NCBI RefSeq assembly: GCF_000183425.1
Contig: NC_014759.1
Span: forward strand, 2,139,001-2,203,000
DNA: 64,000 nucleotides
Direction of reading: 5' to 3'
From: Marivirga tractuosa DSM 4126
GTDB lineage: Bacteria; Bacteroidota; Bacteroidia; Cytophagales; Cyclobacteriaceae
The position numbers and the translations under genes are program-made. The notes under the pieces were generated by a model. That model made no database searches, was not told where the DNA came from, and saw only the letters and a list, made by a program, of their open reading frames with translations. This document shows, piece by piece, positions 8,063 through 15,884 of this stretch; the first letter of the stretch is position 1; every line of letters begins with the position of its first letter.

Positions 8063-8899
8063 ATGAACCAGTTGTATGAAACCATAGGCATTAGCAAGCA
8101 GGCTGTACATCAGTATGCAAAGCGTCAAGCTATCTTTGATAAGAAAGTAGCAGATTTAGTTATGGAGGCTGATCAGTTAAGAGAAGCCCATCCCGGTTGT
8201 GGGGTTGAGAAAATGTATGACACACTACGTCCTGATTTCATTGGAAGAGATCGCTTTGTATCTCTGTTCATGGCACTAGGCTACCGTTTAAAAGCTAAAA
8301 GAAATTACAGAAGGACTACTTATTCCTCAGATGTGTATTATCCTAACCTCATCAAAGGAATGAAGATAAAAGGTCCTTCTCTGATTTGGCAATCTGACAT
8401 CACTTATATCCGCATAGGTGAAAAGTTTTATTATGCTGTATTTATCATTGATGTTTATACAAAGAAAATAGTCGGCTATCATGTAGGTGATCATATGCGA
8501 GCGACTGCCAATATTAAGGCGCTTAAAATGGCATTTAAAGATCATAAACCACCTAAGATCCATCATTCAGATCGAGGTAGCCAGTATATCTATCATCAGT
8601 ATATTGATCTTCTAAGAAGTGAAAATTGTGAAATAAGTATGGCTAAAACTGCACAGGATAATGCTTATGCAGAGCGAATCAATCGAACAATCAAAAATGA
8701 TTATATCGAATTATGGCAGCCCTCCAGCTTTGATGAGTTAAAAAGGAAAATGAAAAAAGCAGTACAGCACTACAATAATGTAAGACCACATAACCATATT
8801 GGAAAAATGAGTCCAGAAGAATTTGAGAAAAAATTGTTGATGAAAAGTACTTTTCATCAACAATCAATCACTATATTCAATAATGAAATAAATGTTTAA
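8063..8899 (+). CDS. IS3-family transposase OrfB, copy B
   Basis: The 278-residue product is identical to that of 550-1386 and has an intact DDE triad (WQSDITY, HHSDRGS, AYAERIN). It lies in the -1 frame relative to orfA with an 8-bp gap after its stop codon. Confidence 0.95.
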   Translation: MNQLYETIGISKQAVHQYAKRQAIFDKKVADLVMEADQLREAHPGCGVEKMYDTLRPDFIGRDRFVSLFMALGYRLKAKRNYRRTTYSSDVYYPNLIKGMKIKGPSLIWQSDITYIRIGEKFYYAVFIIDVYTKKIVGYHVGDHMRATANIKALKMAFKDHKPPKIHHSDRGSQYIYHQYIDLLRSENCEISMAKTAQDNAYAERINRTIKNDYIELWQPSSFDELKRKMKKAVQHYNNVRPHNHIGKMSPEEFEKKLLMKSTFHQQSITIFNNEINV

Positions 8900-8957
8900 A
8901 AACGGTCAACTCTATTCAGGGAAGTGCAGGATGTTGGATAAGGGATGACGGGTGATT

Positions 8958-9025
8958 AGGTCAGTACAGAAGCTCAGACCAGAGACAGATCGAAATTAGA
9001 AGTCAGAAGCTGGAAATTGGAAGTG
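8958..9025. repeat. Right-flank dispersed repeat and GAAGT tract next to IS copy B
   Basis: Positions 8958-8980 match 1430-1452 beside IS copy A. They are followed by further purine-rich AGAAGT/GGAAGT units (8999-9025) of the same kind as the left-flank repeat. The remaining sequence to 9114 is AT-rich, with a TTGAATCTTAATATC-type repeat at about 9064-9092. Confidence 0.5.
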
Positions 9026-9114
9026 TGCACTTGTCCATCCATAAATAGCATTGACCGTATTGTTTCTTGAATCTTAATATCAATACTTGATCCTAGCAAC
9101 TATCTACTTCCTTA

Positions 9115-10308
9115 TCAAACCACTCGCAATACCAAACCCTTCAAATACTCACCTTCAGGATGGAAAATATTAATCGGGTGATCTGCTGGTTGATGGAGTT
9201 GATGCAGAATTTGAACTTGCCTTCCTGCTCTGGCTGCAGCTGAAAATATTACCGTCCTGAATTGCTCTTGATTGACTACTTGCGAACAACTAAAAGTAAA
9301 AAGTACACCCCCCGATTTCATATTCTTCATGGCTTTTTCATTGATAGTTCTATATCCCTGTAAGCCATTCTTTAATACTTTTCTGTGCTTGGCAAATGCC
9401 GGTGGATCCAAAACGATCACATCATACTGCTCTGGCATTTCATTTAAGAAATTAAAAACATCAGCTGTGAAAGATTGATGATTTTGAGCATCCGGGAAAT
9501 TCAATTTCACATTTTGATCAGTCAAATCCATTGCACCTTGAGAACTGTCCACACTATGAACTAATTCAGCACCCGCTTGCAGAGCAAAAATGGAGAACCC
9601 TCCAGAATAGCAAAAAGTATTGCAAACCTTCTTGCCTTTACTGTAATGCTCCAACAATTTCCTATTCTCTCTTTGATCTATAAAAAAGCCGGTTTTTTGC
9701 CCAGTTACCACATTGATATTAAAGGTGTTGCCATATTCCTTTACCAACCACTCTTCTTTCTCTTCTCCGTAAATAAATGCATCCGTGGTTTCCAGTTCTG
9801 CCTTGAAAGGAAGTGTATGATTACTTTTATCGTAAACTGACTTCAATTGCTCTCCTAATAGATCTTTTAGGGCTTCTAAGAATACTTCCTTAATCTGGTA
9901 CATTCCGACTGTATGTGCTTGAAAAACCACACAGCCGTCATAATAATCCACTATGAGACCAGGGAAACCATCTCCCTCGCCATGAACTAATCTAAAAACA
10001 TTGGTCTCAGTATTATTCCAGAGATTTGCAGTCTTCCTCAGCTCAATTGAAGATTGTAATTTCCTTTTCCAAAAATCCTGATTGATTTCCTCTTTTTGGA
10101 AAGTCAGCATTCGCACGGCAATGGAGCCCACTTGGAAATAACCAATTCCGATAAATCTTTTATCTTGTGTTTGAATTTCTACAAAATCGCCCTCTTTCAC
10201 TTCCTGAGGAACAGGATGAATAGCACCTGAAAATATCCAAGGATGGAAACGCTCTAAAGATTTTTCTTTTCCTTTTTTGAGGTTGATGATGGGTAATGGG
10301 CTTTGCAT
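9115..10308 (-). CDS. rlmI: 23S rRNA (cytosine-5) methyltransferase RlmI-like
   Basis: This 397-residue SAM-dependent methyltransferase has the RlmI/YccW layout. A PUA domain occupies residues about 5-85 (ERFHPWIFSGAI, GDFVEI). The Rossmann methyltransferase domain occupies about 170-390 and includes GQKTGFFIDQRENR and the SAM-binding segment VCNTFCYSGGFSIFALQAGA. The catalytic segments are VLDPPAFAK and FSCSQ, whose Cys is the expected nucleophile for m5C formation. E. coli RlmI methylates C1962 of 23S rRNA and has the same length (396). It is a monocistronic gene between the IS copy B flank and the PUL. Confidence 0.9.
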   Translation of the reverse strand: MQSPLPIINLKKGKEKSLERFHPWIFSGAIHPVPQEVKEGDFVEIQTQDKRFIGIGYFQVGSIAVRMLTFQKEEINQDFWKRKLQSSIELRKTANLWNNTETNVFRLVHGEGDGFPGLIVDYYDGCVVFQAHTVGMYQIKEVFLEALKDLLGEQLKSVYDKSNHTLPFKAELETTDAFIYGEEKEEWLVKEYGNTFNINVVTGQKTGFFIDQRENRKLLEHYSKGKKVCNTFCYSGGFSIFALQAGAELVHSVDSSQGAMDLTDQNVKLNFPDAQNHQSFTADVFNFLNEMPEQYDVIVLDPPAFAKHRKVLKNGLQGYRTINEKAMKNMKSGGVLFTFSCSQVVNQEQFRTVIFSAAARAGRQVQILHQLHQPADHPINIFHPEGEYLKGLVLRVV

Positions 10309-10420
10309 AATAATTGGATTCTAGAATATTATGCAAAGATGGGGAAAATGGACTTAAAACTTAACTGATTATTCATATTTACACTTTTAGTTAAATATTT
10401 CAGCTTTGAAGCTTTTCCAC

Positions 10421-10500
10421 TTTGCAGGTATTTTCACCTGCAAATTTCCATGAGTTTCTTGAGCCGGTAGTTACTAAAGTTTCGGTGAAAACACCGAAAC
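10421..10500. repeat. Pair of related perfect hairpins at the 3' end of the PUL operon
   Basis: Hairpin 1 has a 9-bp stem, TTTGCAGGT (10421-10429) with ACCTGCAAA (10436-10444). Hairpin 2 has a 9-bp stem, GTTTCGGTG (10479-10487) with CACCGAAAC (10492-10500), and an AAAA loop. Both share the core GGTRTTTTCACC when read in opposite directions, so they look like one REP-like unit in inverted arrangement. There is no T-run, so they are not classical terminators. They may protect the 3' end of the PUL transcript, whose last gene stops at 10548. The rest of 10309-10547 shows nothing else. Confidence 0.55.
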
Positions 10501-10547
10501 GGGGAGTGCGTGTATGTTAATCCTATAATTTGATAAAACAAGATACC

Positions 10548-11384
10548 CTATTCAAATTCAACCACCACTGGAAAATGATCTGATAAAAAAGTATCCTGGA
10601 TTCTTAAGCTATAATTTTTATAGCTTTTGATTTTAAAGCCTTGATAGAAAACATAATCTATTCTTCTCTCATAGTTTTCTCCGATTTTGAATGCATTGTA
10701 TGTTCCAATAGGTCCCAAATTTAATTCAGCTTCAAAAGCATCATTTAATTCTGAATCAATAATTTTTTGTATGGGTTTAGATTGAGGTTCTAAATTAAAA
10801 TCACCCATTAAGATTACTTTTCCATTATGTTCGAGTTCATTGATCTTTGACAAAATTAAATCCACACTTTTTGCACGTGCTTCACTTCCTACATGATCAA
10901 AATGGGTATTTAAAACAAGAATTAAATCCTTTGTATCCTGATCTATCAATTTAGCCCATGTGCAAACCCTTGGAAGTGCTGCATCCCATGCCTTAGCAGG
11001 AATCTGAGGATTTGGAGATAACCAAAAAGTTGCACTATCAATTATGGTATATCGATCCTTTTTATAAAAAATAGGAGAATATTCACCTTTGCTTTTTCCA
11101 TCATCTCTTGCCACTCCAATTCGAGCATATTCAGCTAAACCAGCTTCCAGAAACCGAATTTGTGAATGTACTACCTCTTGCATTCCAATGATATCAACAT
11201 CCTCTATTTTTATGAGTTTCAGAATTTGCTCTTTTCTGTTGTCCCATTGGTGAACTCCCTCCTTTGGGTTTTCATATTTGATGTTAAAAGTGCAGACTTT
11301 GGTTTGTGAAAACGAATTCACAGAAAAAAGGAGCACAACAGAAAAAATCATCCCATACTTTAGCATAAATACTGATTTATTCAC
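10548..11384 (-). CDS. Exported endonuclease/exonuclease/phosphatase-fold protein
   Basis: This 278-residue protein has a signal peptide (residues about 7-27, ending NSFSQ) and a DNase I-like EEP domain. Visible motifs are TFNIKY, the metal-binding Glu in IIGMQEV, LNTHFDHVG, MGDFNLEP and the C-terminal SDHFPVVVEF, which carries the catalytic His. Family members hydrolyse phosphodiesters in nucleic acids, phospholipids or inositol phosphates, and the substrate here is unknown. The GTG start at 11384 overlaps the TAG stop of the GH3 gene by one base (TAGTG). An ATG six codons later (11366) is the alternative. It is the last gene of the PUL operon. Confidence 0.85.
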   Translation of the reverse strand: MNKSVFMLKYGMIFSVVLLFSVNSFSQTKVCTFNIKYENPKEGVHQWDNRKEQILKLIKIEDVDIIGMQEVVHSQIRFLEAGLAEYARIGVARDDGKSKGEYSPIFYKKDRYTIIDSATFWLSPNPQIPAKAWDAALPRVCTWAKLIDQDTKDLILVLNTHFDHVGSEARAKSVDLILSKINELEHNGKVILMGDFNLEPQSKPIQKIIDSELNDAFEAELNLGPIGTYNAFKIGENYERRIDYVFYQGFKIKSYKNYSLRIQDTFLSDHFPVVVEFE

Positions 11385-13663
11385 TACTTCAGTTCAAATT
11401 CGGATTCTAAAACCTCATCGGAACTGGTTCCAACGAAAACTCTAAACTCACCAGGTTCCGCATAAAAGCTCATATCTTGATGATAGAACCCTAATTCTTG
11501 CTCACTCAAGGTGAATTCTACCGTTTTGGTCTCTCCTGCTTTCAATTCTATTTTTTGAAAGCCTTTCAGTTCTTTCACGGGGCGTGTAACAGTTCCCACC
11601 AGATCGCGGATGTATAATTGAACAACTTCTTTTCCGGTAACATTTCCTGTATTGCTAACTTCCACGGTAACCCTTAATTCACCCCCTTTATCTATGGCCT
11701 CTGAGCTTAATTTCAAATTATCATAAGAAAAATTAGTGTAACTTAATCCGTATCCGAAAGGAAATTCCGGTTCATTGCTCACATCCAAATAATTGGATTT
11801 GAATTTCTGGAACCACTCTCCTTCCAAAGGACGACCTGTGTTTTTATGAGCATAATAGATAGGAATTTGACCTACATTTTGCGGATAGGTCATGGTCAGT
11901 TTTCCGGATGGATTGACATCTCCGTATAAAACATCAGCCAAGGCCAAGCCCGCTTCAGAACCCGGAAACCATGCATTCAAAATAGCATCGGAATCTTCCA
12001 AAATCTCATCGAGTACCAATGGCCTTCCACTCAATAAAACTACCACGACTTTTTTACCAGTAGCTTTTAATGCCTTTAATAAATTCACTTGAACTTCAGG
12101 AATACTGATATCCGTTAAACTAGAACTTTCCCCTGAACTTTCTGAGGCCTCCCCTAAAACAGCCACTACTACATCAGAATTCTTAGCTAGGCTAACGGCT
12201 TCAGCAATCATCACAGATTCAGCCCTGTCATCACGATAGGTGTTTTTTCCAAACATCCCAATTCGTTCTTCTAAATCGGGATCTGCCACTAAATTTGAGC
12301 CTTTAGCATATTTTACATTTTCAGGATTAGTGGAAACTTCTTTAATCCCATCATAAATGGAGATGGACTTACTGATATCAGAACTCACACTCCAAGTACC
12401 TACCATATTTTCTTTATTGTTCGCCAATGGACCAATTAAAGCTATTTTAGCATCTTTCCGAAGTGGTAAAGCATCTTCATTTTTCAATAAAACCATGGAT
12501 TCAGATGCTACTTTCCGCGCAACTGCTCTGTTTTCATCGGAAAAAATTTCAGAAGCTCTTTCTTCATCCATATAGCGATAAGGATCATCAAAAAGACCTA
12601 ATTGAAACTTTGCTTTCAAAATCAGTCTAGCTGCATTTGTTATGGTTGCTTCGGAAACTTTCCCTTCCGCTACAGATTTTTCCAGTGTGGTCAAAAAGCC
12701 TTCACTTACCATATCCATTTCCACCCCGGCATTGATGGCCAATGCAGAAACCTGTTGTAAATCCCCCATTCCGTGGGCAATCATTTCGCTTACGCCTGTA
12801 TAATCGCTCACTACAAATCCATCAAAGCCCCATGCTTCGCGCAAAACATCGGTCATCAACCACTTATTACCAGTTGCTGGAACTCCATCTATTTCATTAA
12901 AAGAAGCCATAGCAGTTCCCACACCAGCATCGACTGCTGCTTTGTAGGATGGGAAATAATCGTTATACATTCTCAATCGCCCCATATCTACAGTATTATA
13001 ATCTCTTCCAGCTTCCGAGGCACCATAAAGCGCAAAGTGCTTTACACATGCCAACAAAGTGTTGGCTGCTGATAAATCATCTCCTTGATAACCCTTCACC
13101 ATAGCCTTGGCTATTTGAGCGCCTAAGTACGGATCTTCCCCGCTACCTTCCGAAACTCTACCCCATCTGGGGTCTCTAGAAATATCAGTCATAGGAGAGA
13201 AGGTCCAGGCAATGCCATCGGCTGATGCTTCTTGAGCAGCAATTCTTGCAGACTTTTCAATTAACTCCATATCCCAGCTTGCTGAAAGTCCGATTGGAAT
13301 TGGGAAAGTCGTTTTATATCCATGAATAACATCTTTAGCAATAATTAATGGGATGCCTAATCTACTTTCCTCTACTGCTACTTTTTGAACTGCTCGGATT
13401 TTATCCAACCCATTGATATTAAATAATCCACCTACTTTACCTTCTTTTATTTGCTTTGCAATGCCCTTATTGGTACTAATTCCAGTACTCACGTCACCAG
13501 CAGATGGCAAATTCAATTGGCCTATCTTTTCTTCAAGGGTCATGATAGCCAGCAGCGAATCTACCTTTTGATCGAGGTCAGCGGTACCTTTATCTTCTTG
13601 GGGATTGTTACATCCTCCTAATAAGAAAAGTAAACCTAATGCTGATAGTAATATAAATTTCAT
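11384..13663 (-). CDS. bglX: GH3 beta-glucosidase lipoprotein (BglX-like)
   Basis: This 759-residue periplasmic or surface lipoprotein has its lipobox at LLGGCN (Cys18). The N-terminal GH3 TIM-barrel spans about 35-370, with the catalytic nucleophile Asp287 in GFDGFVVSDYTG, the same position as in E. coli BglX. An alpha/beta sandwich domain follows (about 400-620), then a C-terminal fibronectin III-like domain (about 670-755). It removes glucose from non-reducing ends of beta-gluco-oligosaccharides. The ATG at 13663 is chosen because it begins the signal peptide and leaves 7 bp after the esterase gene. An upstream start at 13717 would overlap that gene. In this context the substrate is probably sophoro-oligosaccharides, since related Bacteroides GH3 enzymes act on beta-1,2-glucosides. 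That assignment is inference. Confidence 0.92.
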   Translation of the reverse strand: MKFILLSALGLLFLLGGCNNPQEDKGTADLDQKVDSLLAIMTLEEKIGQLNLPSAGDVSTGISTNKGIAKQIKEGKVGGLFNINGLDKIRAVQKVAVEESRLGIPLIIAKDVIHGYKTTFPIPIGLSASWDMELIEKSARIAAQEASADGIAWTFSPMTDISRDPRWGRVSEGSGEDPYLGAQIAKAMVKGYQGDDLSAANTLLACVKHFALYGASEAGRDYNTVDMGRLRMYNDYFPSYKAAVDAGVGTAMASFNEIDGVPATGNKWLMTDVLREAWGFDGFVVSDYTGVSEMIAHGMGDLQQVSALAINAGVEMDMVSEGFLTTLEKSVAEGKVSEATITNAARLILKAKFQLGLFDDPYRYMDEERASEIFSDENRAVARKVASESMVLLKNEDALPLRKDAKIALIGPLANNKENMVGTWSVSSDISKSISIYDGIKEVSTNPENVKYAKGSNLVADPDLEERIGMFGKNTYRDDRAESVMIAEAVSLAKNSDVVVAVLGEASESSGESSSLTDISIPEVQVNLLKALKATGKKVVVVLLSGRPLVLDEILEDSDAILNAWFPGSEAGLALADVLYGDVNPSGKLTMTYPQNVGQIPIYYAHKNTGRPLEGEWFQKFKSNYLDVSNEPEFPFGYGLSYTNFSYDNLKLSSEAIDKGGELRVTVEVSNTGNVTGKEVVQLYIRDLVGTVTRPVKELKGFQKIELKAGETKTVEFTLSEQELGFYHQDMSFYAEPGEFRVFVGTSSDEVLESEFELK

Positions 13664-13670
13664 CTTTATT

Positions 13671-14459
13671 TTATTTTGAATTTGAAAATAACCAAGTGAG
13701 CAATTCAGGCTCTGCAAAAGCAGGATCCCAGCTATTGTGATTCGCTTCTGGATAAAGCGTAAATTTCACATTAGCCCCAGCCGCCTTTAAACTTTTTACC
13801 ATTTCTTTTGAATACTCAGGATCAACAACATCATCTTTTGCTCCGTGAAACACCCATAAATCTGTCTTATCAGCATAATTGCCAACACTATAAGGATTGC
13901 CAGCACCACAAATTGCAATGGCTGCTGCAAATGTATTAGGCATCCTGCTCAAAATCTCAAATGTTCCCATGCCACCCATTGAGAGGCCACCAACATATAA
14001 TCTATTCTGATCGATAAAATGATTTTGGCTATATTGATCAAGTAGTTTCATTACCAATCCCAAACTTTTATTGGGCGTTCCTGAATAATCAAATCTGAAA
14101 GTATTGCCTTCAGTAGAGCGCACTATATCGGCCTTTGCCCAGTATTCCGAACTTGGGCATTGTGGGAAAATTACAACTGCAGGAAAATTCTCTCGGTTTT
14201 CTTGATTGAGAAACAATGAACTACCATGAACAAGCTGTTTTTCGTTATCACCTCCTCTTTCACCTGCGCCATGCAAAAATAAAACAAGTGGATATTTTTC
14301 GGCAGGATTAAAATTTTTAGGGTAAAGAATTCGGTAACTTAAAGTGTCCTCATCTTCAATTAATGTTGCTTTTAAAAATTCAGATTTATCCTGTGCATAT
14401 AAATTCAGGGTAAAGACCGTCAATAGAAATCCAATACAAAATTTCAGTTTATTCTTCAT
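13671..14459 (-). CDS. Exported prolyl-oligopeptidase/PHB-depolymerase-like esterase
   Basis: This protein of about 262 residues has a signal peptide (MKNKLKFCIGFLLTVFTLNL, then YAQ). The alpha/beta-hydrolase core starts at YPLVLFLHGAGERGGDN, the nucleophile elbow is GGLSMGGMGT, the acid lies in FHGAKDDVVDPE, and the His is in EANHNSW. This is the fold of secreted feruloyl/acetyl esterases and of the predicted peptidases often found in polysaccharide loci. It could remove acyl substituents such as succinyl or acetyl from the glucan, but this cannot be proven from sequence. The ATG at 14459 overlaps the end of the upstream GH144 gene by 11 bp, suggesting translational coupling. Confidence 0.85.
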   Translation of the reverse strand: MKNKLKFCIGFLLTVFTLNLYAQDKSEFLKATLIEDEDTLSYRILYPKNFNPAEKYPLVLFLHGAGERGGDNEKQLVHGSSLFLNQENRENFPAVVIFPQCPSSEYWAKADIVRSTEGNTFRFDYSGTPNKSLGLVMKLLDQYSQNHFIDQNRLYVGGLSMGGMGTFEILSRMPNTFAAAIAICGAGNPYSVGNYADKTDLWVFHGAKDDVVDPEYSKEMVKSLKAAGANVKFTLYPEANHNSWDPAFAEPELLTWLFSNSK

Positions 14460-15786
14460 AGTAAAATCCCAATTTAGAAAGCCCATTTTCGATTTCTTTA
14501 TTCTGCATAAAAAGTTCCCATATCAAGCCTGATCGATGGTTTTCGATCATGACAGGTATAGGACCTTGATCAATAGCCAAATAGCGAGGTACATACCAAT
14601 CATGCTCAAAAGAAAATGCATCATAAGGCCCATAATTCCCGATTAAACTGTCCCTTTTGGGTTCATACAAGAATTTTAGGAATTGCATGCTTTCCTTAGG
14701 CGTATAAGGAAAAGATGAAAGTGCTGCAGTTGGAGAAATCACACCTAAATCATCATCAGGATTATGTCCGGCATAGCCTTTCATGGAATAGCTAGAAGTT
14801 AAGCCCCACATATTTTCACCATATCCCTCGAATTCCTTAGGATTTTCTACTGCATATCTGTATTGTATCAATGCATGATTTTTATTCAAATCCCAGTAGT
14901 CCCCATATTTATCATTCAGATTTTTAGGATTTAAACCCAAATAAGAATAATGTGCCCAAAACAATGGTCCAACTGCTTTATCAGCATGTTCGTAATGATC
15001 CAAAATGGTAGGCAAACCGTATGCAGTGGTATCATTTGCAATAGCGCCATCTCTTGCCCAGCCTTTGTGATAAACATCAGCGTCTATTGCATGAGTTGGA
15101 GATGAAGCTGCCAAGACATACATTATCAAACATTCATTATAACCTCCTACTGGAAAATTCATATCCCACTCATAGTTGGGAGACCAGTGCCAGTATAGAA
15201 CATCTTCACCTTTTGTGTACCAATCCCATTCTACCTCTTCCCAGATCTTAGTAATTCTTTGTGCGAGATTTTTCTCTGCTTCAGTTGAGGCATCCAAAAA
15301 CTGCCTTACAGTTAGAAGACCCTGAATCAGAAAAGCTGTTTCAACTAAATCTCCACCATCATCCTTTTTGCTAAATGCTTTCACTTCTCCTGTTTCACCA
15401 TTCAACCAATGTGGGTAAGCCCCATGAAAACGGTCAGCTGTTTCAAGAAAACCCACTATTTTTCCGAATCTTTCGATGGCTTGAGCTCGCTCAATAAAGC
15501 CTCTTTCAACCCCCACAATGATGGCCATTAATCCAAAACCAGATCCTCCAGTCGTTACGATATGCTTGTCATTAGAAGGATAAATGTTATCCTCGTGAAA
15601 TCTTTCCCTGGCTAGTCCAGAATTAGGCTCAGCACCCTCCCAGAAGTATTGGAAAGTTTGATATTGCACTAAATTCAAGAGTGAATCCTCATCGATTTTA
15701 TTCGTGCTGGCTTCCTTTTCTTTTTGGGGTGAAGAACAAAAAGAGAAAAGAAGTGCCGTAGTAATTAATAAGAGTAAATTCTTCAT
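14449..15786 (-). CDS. GH144-type endo-beta-1,2-glucanase lipoprotein (glycoamylase-like fold)
   Basis: This 445-residue lipoprotein has its lipobox at LFSFCS (Cys17). It is a single (alpha/alpha)6-barrel of the glycoamylase-like family. Signature stretches are QTFQYFWEGAEPNSGLARER, VTTGGSGFGLMAIIVGVERG, GGDLVETAFLIQGLL, DVLYWHWSPNYEWDM and GYNECLIMYVLAASSPTH. The founding characterised enzyme of CAZy family GH144, from Chitinophaga, is an endo-beta-1,2-glucanase with this architecture. Automatic annotation often calls such proteins glucoamylase, which is misleading. It is homologous to the next gene, 15885-17879, suggesting tandem duplication. The exact linkage specificity is inferred. Confidence 0.85.
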   Translation of the reverse strand: MKNLLLLITTALLFSFCSSPQKEKEASTNKIDEDSLLNLVQYQTFQYFWEGAEPNSGLARERFHEDNIYPSNDKHIVTTGGSGFGLMAIIVGVERGFIERAQAIERFGKIVGFLETADRFHGAYPHWLNGETGEVKAFSKKDDGGDLVETAFLIQGLLTVRQFLDASTEAEKNLAQRITKIWEEVEWDWYTKGEDVLYWHWSPNYEWDMNFPVGGYNECLIMYVLAASSPTHAIDADVYHKGWARDGAIANDTTAYGLPTILDHYEHADKAVGPLFWAHYSYLGLNPKNLNDKYGDYWDLNKNHALIQYRYAVENPKEFEGYGENMWGLTSSYSMKGYAGHNPDDDLGVISPTAALSSFPYTPKESMQFLKFLYEPKRDSLIGNYGPYDAFSFEHDWYVPRYLAIDQGPIPVMIENHRSGLIWELFMQNKEIENGLSKLGFYYEE

Positions 15787-15884
15787 TTCAAATCATTTAT
15801 ATGGATTTCAAAAATATTTATCATTTGGTACTAACTATCAAAGAGATACAATTTTCTCTCAAGTAATTGCCTAATAGGCTCTAT

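Larger units (their letters stand above)
7615..8928 (+). mobile_element. IS3-family insertion sequence, copy B (1314 bp)
   Basis: The length, ends and gene content are the same as copy A at 102-1415, in the same orientation. The 3-bp direct repeat is GGA (7612-7614 and 8929-8931), different from the GAA of copy A. The two copies are therefore independent insertions and not the ends of one composite transposon. The left end lies about 90 bp from the start of the divergent pseudouridine synthase gene. Confidence 0.95.

Noticed and set aside
102..8928. Composite transposon bounded by the two IS copies
   Set aside because: Each copy has its own target duplication (GAA and GGA) and the outer flanks do not match, so the copies inserted independently.
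13664..13717. Longer start for the GH3 gene at 13717
   Set aside because: It would overlap the esterase gene and place 18 residues before the lipoprotein signal; the ATG at 13663 fits better.
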